In this document: positions 54,682 through 64,000 of the stretch, piece by piece | Layout of the letters: every line of letters starts with the position of its first letter | Numbering within the stretch: the first letter of the stretch is position 1 | Notes under the pieces: generated by a model | What the model was told of the DNA's origin: nothing | Seen by the model: only the letters and a program-made list of their open reading frames with translations | Database searches by the model: none | Made by a program: the position numbers and the translations under genes | Assembly (NCBI GenBank): GCA_037447655.1 | Contig: JBBHKE010002856.1 | Coordinates: 341,984 to 405,983, forward strand | Direction of reading: 5' to 3' | Length of the DNA stretch: 64,000 bases | From: Zygnema cylindricum | Taxonomy: Eukaryota > Streptophyta > Zygnematophyceae > Zygnematales > Zygnemataceae

Positions 54682-54900
54682 CACTGTGTTTTCGCTATTG
54701 GTGTTAATTTTTTTTTTGCCACTTAAAAACATTTTTTCTCCGTACACACCTGGCAGATTCTGGATCTGACGGCTGCGATTGGAATCTGAGATTCTCACCT
54801 TCCTATCGGCGGTCTCCTTATGAAAATCAGACAAAAGTGTACGGAAAAAAGATGTTTAAAGTGACGAAAAAATTATTTACACTAATAGCGATTCACGGTG
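54682..54900 (+). mobile_element. Small TIR element family D, copy 2 (219 bp, TA target)
   Basis: CACTGTGTTTTCGCTATTGG … CTAATAGCGATTCACGGTG flanked by TA, five bases after the TA of copy 1 and in the same orientation. Same core as D1. Confidence 0.82.
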
Positions 54901-54916
54901 TACTAGTCTGAACTGT

Positions 54917-55600
54917 ACAGTGCTGTAGTTTTGTGTATCGGTCAAAAACATATCGGTTTACATAGATTTTCATATCTGTAAAAATGATATCGGTTTTCCA
55001 TCGCGTTAATTTCAATAACCGATGCCAGAGGTTGCAAATGGTTAACCGAAACCGTGACCGACCCGTTAACCGACCGCCCGCGTCGGAATCCGGAACGGAT
55101 TTATTTGCCAAATTTGGGAGGTCGGGCGAATTCGGGCGGGTGATTCACAAAAAAAAAAAAAAAACGGTTACGGTCGGGTAAGCAAAAAACGAAAAAAATT
55201 GAAGGTTTGTACTGTCCATACTTTCTAACATTATTGTACTTTGTACTCTTGGTATTGTGGAAGTACGTGGCATCATTTTGTACTTATTTGGGTACGGGCG
55301 GGTACGGGTAGTCACGAGAAATCGAGTTTCGGTTAACTTTTATTTTCGTAAACGCGTTTCGGGTAACGGTTATCAATGTAGGAACGTGACATAACCCGGT
55401 CGGGCGTCGGGTACTCAGATTTTGAAAAAAAAAACGGTATGTTTCGGTTATCTAAAATTTTGACTTTTGCGACCTCTGACCGATGCTATCGATTGTCGAA
55501 CGGCAAAGGAGTCCGATATATCGCTTCGGGACGAATAGATTCGTTATCGCCGAAATACATGCAAACACAAATTAATACTAAATAGAAAAGAAATCCTAGT
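54917..55600. mobile_element. Family A-like element interrupted by family B
   Basis: TAGTTTTGTGTATCGGTC at 54923 is a decayed family A end, followed by ATATCGGTTT words. After the insertion at 55026-55478 the CGATA-rich sequence goes on (TATCGATTGTCGAACGG…). The far end is not clear. Confidence 0.6.
55026..55478 (+). mobile_element. hAT-like nonautonomous element, family B copy 2 (453 bp)
   Basis: Ends CAGAGGTTGCAAA and TTTTGCGACCTCTG form a terminal inverted repeat, flanked by a perfect 8-bp target duplication ACCGATGC (55018-55025 and 55479-55486). It is inserted in a family A-like element. No coding capacity. Confidence 0.93.
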
Positions 55601-56355
55601 ACTATATGTCTATATAGTCTATACTTTGTCATGTCACGTATCACACTTCGATCCGTACTTTTTAGAACGGAAGTACGAAACTCCAGTCCAGACTGCTTAG
55701 GACTTTACGTGCAAAAACAGGTTTACGCCACAAGAAAGGAATTACAAAAACCAAAATTTTAGCAAGAAATTACAAAAAAAGATGTGACTTTCTAAAGTTA
55801 CTAACACATTAAATCGTGTGCTATCTTGTATTTTCATGTAGACGTTCTGTACTGTTTTCCTTGGATACATTTAATTGGCCATTTTCCTAAGTGAGAACTG
55901 TTTCGTGAATGTACACATGGCATTGATTTGTGGTTCTTTTTTTAGTTTTTATTATCTTTATCAACCACGTTGACAACATTGTATTTAACATATTAATGAG
56001 AAACTATTTTCAATGTAGACAGTTATTTACACTTTAGTACTCATTTTATTTGTAAACAGTTTCTACATTATTTTAGTGCACTTAATTCACTCATCTCTTT
56101 CAATCACTGGATACCAAATTCTTAACGTCTATAATAGTTCCTCTCTTTGCAATAACAAACCTATCTTGCAAAAATAAGTAAATAATTTTCAGGGGAGTAG
56201 AAACCTATCTTGCTAAAATAAGTAAATAATTTTCAGGGGAGTAGAAACAATGAAACACTACATAATTCTCTAAAAGCCAATTCACTTATCGGGATATTCG
56301 GCCTGGTATATTGGTAATATATTGTGATGATTTCCTTACCGATATACCAAACCGG

Positions 56356-56388
<33 letters not shown>

Positions 56389-57425
56389 TTATATGTATAT
56401 CCTAGATCAGGAGGGGGTTGAAGCTCTTGGTCCGCATGAGATTCGGTTTGAGAATTGACCAGGTGGCCGGACGGCTACGAACAAAAAACAAGTATTTCAC
56501 CAAGACTTAATTTCTGACTTTTTAGCAAAGTACTGTACTGCTTGTCTTTTTGGGAGATATTCGGTTCGGTTAGCAACTTAGAATTGAGAGGAAGGTTTGA
56601 AGAGTTGTTAGTAAAAAAAAAATATGAAAATTTTGAAATGTTTAATGTCGCTAGCTTTCAAAATATATTAATTCGAAGTGGAATATGGGGACTGGTTGCC
56701 CCGAATTTATTTCTCCAATATATCGAAAATAGGAAATTTCTCCGCACGCCAAAAGACTCGATTGGACGGTCAAGATCGTGTTCACAAAATAAGGAGGTGA
56801 ACAAGTAGTTTGTGTTATCTATGTATGTACCGGCTTTACGGAGGAGTACAAATGCTATTAAGTTTTTTGCCGTCCGGGGAACACATCACACTTGGCCATG
56901 TTTTCACCAAGTCAAGTCACATATAATGCCCCACATTTTCACAAAACTACAAAATAGTCATATAGTTCTTTCCATAAAACTTGATTTGTTCTCGTTAAAC
57001 AAATTTGTTCCAATGCTTTCCTTCAATTTATTCCCAAAATATATAAATAACTTAATACAGAGAATAGGTTTTTCACAACAAATCCTAAAGCCCCGTAACC
57101 TAAAATCAGTACTTATCCCTACCCATCCTCTCTTATCCACTTAACATTCAGGGGTCTAGTTAAGACTATTCCAAAAAAAAGTAAAAAACCTTCTTAACTT
57201 TTTAGCAATAGATACCCTCTTAACTCAAAGAACGGTCGGGAATTATCTTTTTGCTGATGGAAAGATTTTCTCGACTTATTATTCGTAACATTTCTTTCCG
57301 GAATGCTAATCTATAAACTTGGTATTCAAAGAAACGCCATGTGAAGTAAAATACCATTGGAACATAAACTAATATTTTTTTTTCCAATTTTGGGAACCTT
57401 ATCAATTGAAAATAGAAAATATCCA
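55601..57425. other. AT-rich intergenic DNA between element cluster and amidohydrolase gene
   Basis: Includes a 44-bp tandem pair (56159-56247, unit AACCTATCTTGCAAAAATAA…), a (GT)n(AT)n microsatellite (56357-56395), and an 88-codon plus frame (56542-56808) with no family resemblance. 56809-57425 is the 3' flank of the minus-strand gene. Confidence 0.5.
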
Positions 57426-57536
57426 CTATAAATCAGGATCGTAATTGACTCGATAAATAGGGAAGTTCTTGGTGATTTTTTCGTCTGTTTCTGGTCCAGC
57501 TGGACAATCGAGCCCCATGGCTCCACGATACTCCAC
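57426..57536 (-). CDS. Amidohydrolase exon I (last)
   Basis: Acceptor TTATGTAG, 111 nt including TAG. Encodes VEYRGAMGLDCPAGPETDEK and ITKNFPIYRVNYDPDL. VEYRGAMGL fits the terminal helix (…YR..MGL) of related proteins. 3' signal AATAAA-like sequences are not obvious nearby. Confidence 0.78.
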   Translation of the reverse strand: MEYRGAMGLDCPAGPETDEKITKNFPIYRVNYDPDL

Positions 57537-58508
57537 CTACATAATTAAAAAACACATAAACATATAAAATATATGTTGTAAAAAACAATCTTTGATCATC
57601 AAAAAAATAAATAAAAAGAATTGAACCGGTGAACCTCAAGTTTCTCGGGACTAAGACATCCCCATTTGAGATTTTTCAAAATCACTAGTTCATCGAAAAG
57701 TTGTATCGTTCGATTTGATTTCACAAAAATGAAAAGATGGTTGGTTTTGTACGTGGTTTTAACTCAAAAAAAAATATTCTCTTGAGAATATTGTGATGTG
57801 GGCCATTAACAAATGTTTAAGGACGTTTGTGATCCCGGAGAACTTTTCCAAATTTAGTGTGGATTAATGTTTCCAACACAATAATGATAGTCTTTTGGTA
57901 GAATCATCCACAATAGGGTGGTAACATATCACTTGTTCTCAAAAATGTGTACAGTAATTTCAGAACTCGTCAACCCTTCCCCTCTCTCCATCCCACCCCA
58001 TCCATCCCACCTCCATTCCACCCCCTCCCTCCTCCTCCCTACTCCCAACTACACCCTCCCCCCTCCCTCCCTCCCCCTTCTCATCGCGCCCCTCCCCTCT
58101 CCTTTCCCTCCCCCGTCCCCCCTCTCCTCTTCCCTCTCCCTTCTCCATCTCACCTCAAATGGATCTCCATTTGGTTCCGTAATATCGGGATCTTGATACT
58201 CCGGTTGCAAAGCAATCAACTCTTCTCTCAAAGCATTCACATCCACTCCACTGGGAACTCCATCTGAAGCACACATTTATACCCCAAAATATGAATTTCT
58301 AATTTTATTTCCCGAAACATCCACCCCAAAACATGAATTCCTTTTCTTATTTTCCGAAACATCCATTTAAACCCCAAATTATGTCCTTATTTTTTGAGTT
58401 CTAGATCAAAAAAACTAATTAAGAAGCTCCTCGACAAGGCCCGGTTCTTATTGCTCCTTTCTTGAGTGTAATACAGTGAGCCATTTAAAAGATTATATAT
58501 ATATATAC

Positions 58509-58578
<70 letters not shown>

Positions 58579-61260
58579 ATTTATTTAGATTATGTGTATA
58601 TATACAAAGTACATTGTTTGTCTTATTTAAGTTAAAAAAAAAAAATTATTTTAGTTAAAATAAAGAAACATCCATTTGAGAACTTCAATTGGAGTATCCA
58701 CTAGGATGAATAAAAATGATTCTTTTTCGTATTTCTTAAATCAATTTCAGACACAAATTTTGACATAATTGTTTCTAACATTTTTTATTTCTACGTTTCA
58801 AATTCAAAATCTTTGACATTTTTTAATTCTCAAAATATTTGAAAATGATTGCATTTAATTTAATAATTAAGATAAACTTAAAAAGTAACTTCCCAGCAAA
58901 ACATAGACATGCGATGAACCAGAGAAGTGAAGAAAATAAACTAGGAAGGGTTTTTTAGGGTTTCCTAGGATTTTTAGGGCTTTTTAGTTATTTTAACAAT
59001 ACTAATTAGAGTTCACCGCTTGTTTTTATCAAAAGGAGAGTTTTTTCAGGCACTTCATTGGAATTTGTAAGTGTGAGTTTTAAACATTGATAAAGTGGTT
59101 CTTTGTTTATTCAAGTTCTAAGAAACACATAAAGAGAAAAAAATCAAAAATAAAAGTATCCGCTAAGAATAATTTAAAAGAATGCTAAATTTCACTTAAA
59201 AATCGCTGCCCCAGCTTTCCACTCCTGTAGGCACCTTCAGGTCCGCTCGAACTGACCACATGGGTTGAAAATTAAAGTGGAGCCCTTGTACCCATTGTTA
59301 GGGGAGGGCGGTGACGGGGAGGGCTAGGAGGGGGGGGGAGAGGGGAGGGGAGAGAGGGAGGGGCAAGGGACATGGGCATGCTCACTCTAATTATTCATAA
59401 ATAAATGCACTTATCAATTTGTTTATCCACATTGACTAATTTAATTTATTTATCCATAGATTACTTGATTATCTATGGACTAATTCATTTATCCATATAC
59501 TAAGTCATTTATCCATATACTAATTAATTCATTTATCCATCGATTAACATCTATCTATCGACTAATTCATTTATCATATACTAATTCATTTATCCATATA
59601 CTAATTCATTTACCCATATACAAATTCATTTATCCATACACTAATTCATTTACACATATTAATTCACTTACCTGGGACGGCCCAAAACCAGGAGGCCAAT
59701 GGGATCGGTTCGAGGGAGGAGAGAGAGAGCTGTGAGGTCGTACAGTGCCTGGTAAGAGACAAAATAAAGAAAATAAATGTAAACAAACAATTTTTCACCC
59801 TACTTTTCCCTCTCCCTCTCCAGTCACCCTTCCTCAACCTCTCCCTCTCCCTCTCTCCCCTTCTCCCTCTCTTCCTTTCTCTCCCGTTCCCTCTCCGCCA
59901 CTCTCCCCGGCTTCCTTTCTCTCCTGTCCCCTCTTCCTCACTCTCCCTCTCTTTCTTTCACTCCCTCTCCCCATCTCCCCCTCTCGCCCTCTCCCTGTCT
60001 CCGGCCCCTCTCCCTCTCGCTCTCAATCTCTCTCCGTACCGTCTGTCTTCATACCTCTCTCACTTTCCTTCTCCCTCTCCTTCTCCCTCATAACTTCAAA
60101 ACCAGCCAACTTCCAAATGTGCTCCAAATAAACATTTTATATATAATATATAATATACATATATATACGTATATATATATAAATAAATAAATAAATAAAC
60201 AAGTTAATAAAGTTCTCCAAATTAGTGGGGAAAGAATAAATATTTAAGGCAATTCAACAACTAACAAAAAAAAAGCCTCCCAACAACTGAAACGAAACAA
60301 AAAATGACGACAAAACTCCAAAACAAACTCCAAAAAAGACAAAACCCGATACCCCACAAAAAGACAAAACAAAACCCATCTGAATAAGACAAAAAAGCCC
60401 TACCAGGTCAGCATAAAACCCCTCTTTAATGGCTCCACATTTCCCGGAAAGTCCCAAAGCCGTGGCCCCCCCCTCTGTGGCCAGATTGATGACCTGGCGG
60501 GGCGTCAGCCAATCACGGTACTCGGGGCTGGTGAGCTGGACAAAACGACAAATAGGAAAAGAGGGAGAGAGGAAGAGAGAGAGAGGAAGGGGAGAAAAGA
60601 AGGGTCAGATTGGCTTAAAACTGGTGAGCTGGACAAGACGGCAACAAAAGGAGGAGAAGGAGAGAAGAGGAAAGAGGGAAGAAGTGGAGAAAAGGAGGGT
60701 CAGATTGGCTTGAAACTGGTGAGCTGGACAAAATAGCAAAGAAGGGGAGGGGAAAAAAAATGTGTCAGATTGGCCCGGGGCTGGTGAGTTGGATGTATTG
60801 AGGATCGGCGATATTCAACATATCGCATGGGCGCCAAAGTGAAAACTTTGAAAAATGGCCAAGCCGGGGATCGACCCGGGACCTTGTGTTAGCCGTACAC
60901 TAGCTCTACCAACTGAGCTACCCGGCTGATTGTGCATGCAAGCGCCTGAAACCGAATTTACGGCAATGAACGTCGCACTGGCGGAACCAGCATTTACTGC
61001 GATACACACGTGTGGAGTCCGAAGTGGACATTCCTCCAACACGCCCCCTCACGATGGAGGAGGAGAGGAGGGGGAAGAGGAGGCAGGAGAGGAGAGATTG
61101 AGGAGGAGAGGAAGAGGAAAGAGGAGGCAGGAAAGGAGGGAAGATAGAGGAGGAGGAGAGGAAGGGGAAGAGGAGGCTGGAGAGCAGGAAAAAATGGCTC
61201 AGGGGTTGGTGAACTGAACATGACGACAAGGATGGAGAGGGAGAGAGGAGACGAGAGGTA

Positions 61261-61299
<39 letters not shown>

Positions 61300-62927
61300 G
61301 AGAGAAAGGCAGGTGGAGAGGGAGAGAGGCAGGTGGAGAAAAAACGGGTCAGATTGGCTTGGGGCTGGTGAGCTGGACGAAATGGCAGGAGGAGAGAGGG
61401 AGAGGGCATAGAGGGAGGAGGAGGGGAGAAATGATGGCGGGTGGTGAGCTGGATGACATGGGAGGAAGGGGAGGAGAGGGGGAGGAAGGGGAGAGTGAGG
61501 ATGGATGGGGGGAGGGGAGGGGCGAGGGAAGGTTTGAGGGTCAAATTTGCATGGGCTGGTAAGCTGGTTGAAGGGCAGAAAAGGGTGGAGAGGGAGAGAG
61601 GAGAAGAGAGGGAGGAAGGCAAGGGGGAGGGGAGGGAGAGGGGGAAGAGGGGGAGGGGGAGGAGCGGGAGGGAGAGATGTAGGGAGAGGGGCGGGGAGAA
61701 AAACGGGTCATATTGGCTCAGGGCTTGTGAGATGGAGGGATGGAAAAAAAGGGGAGAGGGGAAAGGGGAAAGGACAAGAGAGCGAAAAGGATTAGCAGAA
61801 AAAAAAACATAAAATGGATTCAAAGAGTTAAGGGTTTCACAGAGAATGGAGAAATGGAGAGGGCAATGTGAGGAGGGATATAGAAAGGTAAAAAAAACAA
61901 AGGAAAGGAAAAAAGGAAAAAGGAAAGAAAGAAAGGAAAGGAAATGCAGTCAAAAAAATGGAAAGAGAGAGAGGAATGTACGACAAAGGGGGAGAGAGAG
62001 GGGGGAAGAGGATAGAATGACTCACAGGATTGATGATGCAGGCCAGCTTGATGGCTTCCAAAAGATTCTGCAATGCCGGGCAGCAAAAAAAAAAACAAAA
62101 AAAAAAGAGGGAAAAGTTGAGGGAAGGTGGGAGGCGGTCATGCCCTCAAAAATACAAAAAGGCAAAAAATAAAACCGGTGGCCCTAATATACGATTGTAT
62201 CGCAAATGCTAACTTTCTAAAGACACAATGAAGAAATAGACAACTAATTGGAAAAACGAGGTAGCAGAAGAGTACGGATTTTTGGCAGTTTTCCAGAATG
62301 TTCTCCTTTTCAAATATCAGACTTTATACCTTCTTGTTTTCATATCTTTAGGGAGAGGGAGAGGGAGAGGGAGAGGGAGAGGTTTTCAGGTGTCATTTCA
62401 GGTATTCTGAGTCAACCAAAGTTGATTATTTTTTTCACCTGCCCGTCATTGGAACACGGCCCATCACAGCCTATGGCCACTTTCATCCCTTTTTTTAAAT
62501 AGGAACTGCAGCCTCCTCCCACCAAAAAATAATGAAAAAATAAAATAATAAATTGAAAGAGAGGATAAGAAAAAACGAGTATAAGAAAAAATTTCACGGG
62601 AGAGAGAAGAGAGGGTAGAGAACGGAGGCGGGGGAGAAAGGGAGAGGGAGAGGGAAGGAGAGGAGGGAGAGGGAGGGAAAAACTGTAACATTTGAAGTTT
62701 AGAGGTTTAAAGTTTTTCTCAGGATTGCTAAACAGTAAGAATCTTCTTTTTTGACAAAATGAGGTTTAAAAAGTAGAGTAGGGGCAGGGACCGGTTTTAT
62801 ACCATGTCTTTCCTAAAAATTGTAAAAACCAACATTAAAAAACTTCTAAAACCATAATCATACACCCTTAAAATTAATACTTTTATAAATATTCCAACTC
62901 TCCCCACAGAAAGAGGGAACAAGATAG

Positions 62928-62977
<50 letters not shown>

Positions 62978-63560
62978 CGAAATGGGAGCAATTCCGGATC
63001 CCAGTCTGCAATTTGCCACGGGATTATGAACCGCCACTGCTCCTTTTTCCGCCATTATCTCCTGCTCTTCCTCCTCCTGTCCAAGATAAGACAAACACCC
63101 CAGAAGAAAAGACAAAAGCCCCACCAGATAAGACAAACGGCACCGCCATATAAGACAAAAAGGCCAGACAGATTTATAGATTGTCAAGTCACAGCCAACT
63201 GGCAGCTGACAAAAGAATAAAATAAGTTAATGCTCAAAAGTATTTGTAAGGAAAAGAGAGAGCGAGAAGCGAGGAGTGAGAGAGGCATCTGGAGAGGAAG
63301 AGGGAGAGGGAGAAAGAGAGCGAACTACAATAGATTCGCTGTTTTTTTCGGGAGTGGGAGAGGAAGGTGGAGAGGGAGGAGAAAAGAGAGAGGGCGAGAA
63401 GGGGAGAGTGAGAGAGGGAGCGAGAGGGAGAGGGAGAAGGAGAGAGAGAGTCACCAGCCAGACAGAGTGAGCACACGAGGTTCCTGGGAGGTCGAACCAC
63501 CCCAAATCCTTGAGCCACTTTACCGCCCCTCCATCGGGATATTTTTGGCGACTGTGAAGC
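57426..63560 (-). CDS. Amidohydrolase (MTA/SAH deaminase or chlorohydrolase type), 3' nine exons, open at right edge
   Basis: Nine exons join in phase on the minus strand: A 63560-63455, B 63076-62979, C 62505-62439, D 62067-62026, E 60535-60404, F 59748-59672, G 59251-59196 (least sure), H 58263-58154, I 57536-57426 with stop TAG. Together about 265 residues; the N-terminal half, with the first metal-binding HxH, lies beyond 64000. Family marks: CAHSVWL (catalytic His), VAVHNPVANCRLGSGIAP, AIGCDGPCSNDGQ (metal Asp), WLTPRQVINLATEGGATALG and KCGAIKEGFYADL (return to the small beta domain). These belong to the metal-dependent amidohydrolases that deaminate methylthioadenosine, S-adenosylhomocysteine or guanine, or hydrolyse triazines. 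The exact substrate cannot be told. The tail after ADL is longer than in bacterial relatives. Confidence 0.82.
57960..58150. repeat. C/T-rich tract in amidohydrolase intron H-I
   Basis: CCCTCC/CCACCCC-rich on the plus strand, purine-rich in the sense strand. Overlapping Pro/Leu/Ser frames are artefacts. Confidence 0.9.
58154..58263 (-). CDS. Amidohydrolase exon H
   Basis: Acceptor TGTGCTTCAG, 110 nt, donor GTGAGA. Encodes GVPSGVDVNALREELIALQP and EYQDPDITEPNGDPFE. The next intron begins with a CT/CCCTCC-rich tract (57970-58150 on the plus strand). Confidence 0.82.
58490..58576. repeat. (AT)n(CATA)n(TG)n compound microsatellite
   Basis: Alternating TATATA, CATACATA and TGTGTG runs in the intron between exons G and H. 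Confidence 0.95.
59196..59251 (-). CDS. Amidohydrolase exon G (uncertain)
   Basis: Phase at both neighbours and non-AT-rich sequence point here. Reading SSSGPEGAYRSGKLGQRFL, then N, joins to GVPSGVDV of exon H and fits the W.(R)G…v.(dG)vp segment of the family. Donor GTGAAA is weak. A shorter version (59251-59235) using GTGCCT also keeps phase. A transcript is needed to choose. Confidence 0.45.
59430..59665. repeat. About 20-bp AT-rich minisatellite (CTAATTCATTTATCCATATA)
   Basis: About ten degenerate units of CTAATTCATTTATCCATATA in the intron between exons F and G. A GGGGAGG tract precedes it (59300-59370). Confidence 0.88.
59672..59748 (-). CDS. Amidohydrolase exon F
   Basis: Acceptor CTTACCAG, 77 nt, donor GTAAGT. 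Encodes ALYDLTALSLLPRTDPIGLL and VLGRP, the strand after ADL and the DP..LV segment of the family. Confidence 0.85.
59800..60095. repeat. CT-rich tract in intron E-F
   Basis: CTCCCTCTCC-type units on the plus strand, followed by an AT and AAATA microsatellite (60135-60200). Confidence 0.92.
60404..60535 (-). CDS. Amidohydrolase exon E
   Basis: Acceptor TTTTGTCCAG, 132 nt, donor GTAGGG. Encodes LTSPEYRDWLTPRQVINLAT, EGGATALGLSGKCGAIKEGF and YADL, strongly family-like. Copies of its first 15-20 bases and the acceptor are scattered through the preceding intron. Confidence 0.9.
60857..60926 (-). tRNA. tRNA-like sequence, probable pseudogene
   Basis: On the minus strand GCCGGGTAGCTCAGTTGGTA, GAGC … then CCGGGTCGATCCCCGG folds as a tRNA with a canonical D arm. 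The anticodon arm has an A-A mismatch and loop ACGGCTA (anticodon position GGC, C instead of T at 33). The T stem has a 6-base loop, and the acceptor stem has two G-T pairs. These faults suggest a decayed tRNA rather than a working one. It lies in intron D-E, in the sense direction of the gene. Confidence 0.55.
61261..61298 (+). repeat. Homopolymer of 38 G
   Basis: An uninterrupted run of 38 G inside the GA-rich intron array, followed by AGAGAG. It is a run of 38 C in the sense strand. It may be shortened or lengthened by sequencing. Confidence 0.9.
62026..62067 (-). CDS. Amidohydrolase exon D (42 nt)
   Basis: A 14-codon exon NLLEAIKLACIINP between acceptor GCATTGCAG and donor GTGAGT. It fits the helix that follows the GTDG motif in the family (…DMLEEMRLAALL…). 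Confidence 0.8.
62439..62505 (-). CDS. Amidohydrolase exon C
   Basis: Acceptor GGCTGCAG, 67 nt, donor GTGAAA. Encodes SYLKKGMKVAIGCDGPCSND then GQ; the Asp of GCDG is the expected metal ligand (GTDG in bacterial relatives). Confidence 0.85.
62925..62975. repeat. (GA)n microsatellite at the exon B donor
   Basis: About 24 GA units immediately downstream (sense direction) of the exon B donor site. Confidence 0.95.
62979..63076 (-). CDS. Amidohydrolase exon B
   Basis: Acceptor TTGGACAG, 98 nt, donor GTGCGC (weak but forced by phase). Encodes EEEEQEIMAEKGAVAVHNPV and ANCRLGSGIAPI, the best-conserved block of the family (VAHNPxSNxxLxSGxAP). A GA microsatellite (62929-62974) lies directly at the donor side. 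Confidence 0.88.
63230..63450. repeat. GA-rich tract in intron A-B
   Basis: GAGAGGGAGA-type units ending at the exon A donor (63454). A second one, 63901-64000, fills the right edge of the window. Frames through them are artefacts. 63600-63900 is A-rich with no feature seen. Confidence 0.9.
63455..63560 (-). CDS. Amidohydrolase exon A
   Basis: Acceptor GGGAAACAG, 106 nt, donor GTGACT. Encodes LHSRQKYPDGGAVKWLKDLG and FDLPGTSCAHSVWL. The pattern of a WL..LG helix followed by a conserved AH matches the family. The acceptor is preceded by a long T/C run (63564-63600 on the minus strand). Confidence 0.8.
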
Positions 63561-64000
63561 CTGTTTCCCACAACAAAAGAAAAAAGAAAAAAAAAGAAAA
63601 AAGAAGACAAAAGAAAAAGAAAATAAGACAAAAAGGAAGAGACAGAACAGATGGGAATATATCAGTGGAAAATAAGCAAAACTATGTGGTATTTTCTTTA
63701 AAAAAAAATTAATATTTTATTTTCTGGAATACATTCTATCTGATTCTTTCATTTATTCTTCCTGATTAAACTTTCACCAAGACAATGATTTTATTGCTGA
63801 ATTGAGAGTTTCATAAATCATAAAACAAAATTAAAAAGAAGCATGAAAAGAAAAATGAGATTTCACAATATATCTGGCAGTGATATTGAAATACCTACTC
63901 AGAAAGGAGGGAGAGAGGTAGAGAGTGAGAGAGAGAGAGAGAATGAGAGAGAGAGAGGGGGAGAGAGAGAGAGAGAGAGACAGAGAGAGAGGAGAGAGAG

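Larger units (their letters stand above)
60536..61800. repeat. GA-rich intron D-E array with copies of the exon E acceptor
   Basis: GGTCAGATTGGCTTGGGGCT then GGTGAGCTGGAC and variants recur at about 60604, 60699, 60762, 61196, 61346, 61436, 61540 and 61706 between GGGAGAGG tracts. On the gene's sense strand each unit reads GTCCAGCTCACCAGCCC, which is the exon E acceptor plus the first codons. Units are 60-170 bp apart. Confidence 0.85.

Noticed and set aside
56542-56808. 88-codon plus frame
   Set aside because: No resemblance to any family, AT-rich, isolated and without promoter or splice context.
60918-61823. 301-codon minus-strand frame rich in Ser, Pro and Leu
   Set aside because: It is the complement of the GA-rich intron array and G run. 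It has no domain and crosses the tRNA-like sequence and decoy acceptors.

Overview
This window is nuclear DNA of a land plant. Three things point there: nested Copia and Gypsy LTR retrotransposons; a 15-base Copia primer-binding site that matches the plant initiator tRNA-Met anticodon arm; and two intron-rich, low-copy eukaryotic genes. The mix of long microsatellite-filled introns and half-tRNA-primed Copia elements makes me lean towards a non-seed plant such as a bryophyte, but the sequence alone does not settle the lineage. No bacterial, organellar or CRISPR signal was seen.

Layout. 1-23839 is a stack of nested retroelements. A minus-strand Copia (RE1) has its LTR split by a young, nearly complete Copia (RE2, 2119-7546). 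Next come a CTG-rich repeat and a TIR element, then an internally deleted Copia (RE3, 9030-13463), then a minus-strand Gypsy (G1, 13464-23839). G1 is itself broken by a truncated Copia (RE4), a solo LTR and an unclassified 1.8-kb insert. 24280-30486 is a minus-strand Copia (RE5, target duplication GTGGT). 30900-38095 is a 49-bp GC-rich minisatellite cut in two by a plus-strand Copia (RE6, 31599-37808, target duplication TCAAA). 38426-39521 is a solo LTR.

42871-47547 (minus) is a complete-looking four-exon gene. It encodes a membrane-anchored protein of about 834 residues that fuses a plant DUF7796-like, glycosyltransferase-like domain to a METTL24/FkbM-like methyltransferase domain. 47900-55600 is a dense graveyard of short nonautonomous DNA transposons, several with clear target duplications and some nested. 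57426-63560 (minus, open at the right edge) holds the last nine exons of an amidohydrolase of the MTA/SAH-deaminase and chlorohydrolase type. Its introns are full of GA/CT tracts, a 38-base G run, a tRNA-like sequence and repeated copies of one of its own splice acceptors.

The most notable points are: (1) Copia elements whose primer-binding site is the anticodon arm of initiator tRNA-Met and whose gag start codon lies inside the LTR, so LTR, primer site and gag overlap; (2) antisense tRNA-like segments and a conserved hairpin shared by divergent LTRs; (3) the GT-like/methyltransferase fusion gene; (4) the array of decoy splice acceptors inside the amidohydrolase gene; (5) hAT-like elements nested in other elements with 8-bp duplications. 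All exon models are read by eye from splice signals and reading-frame phase, without transcript data.
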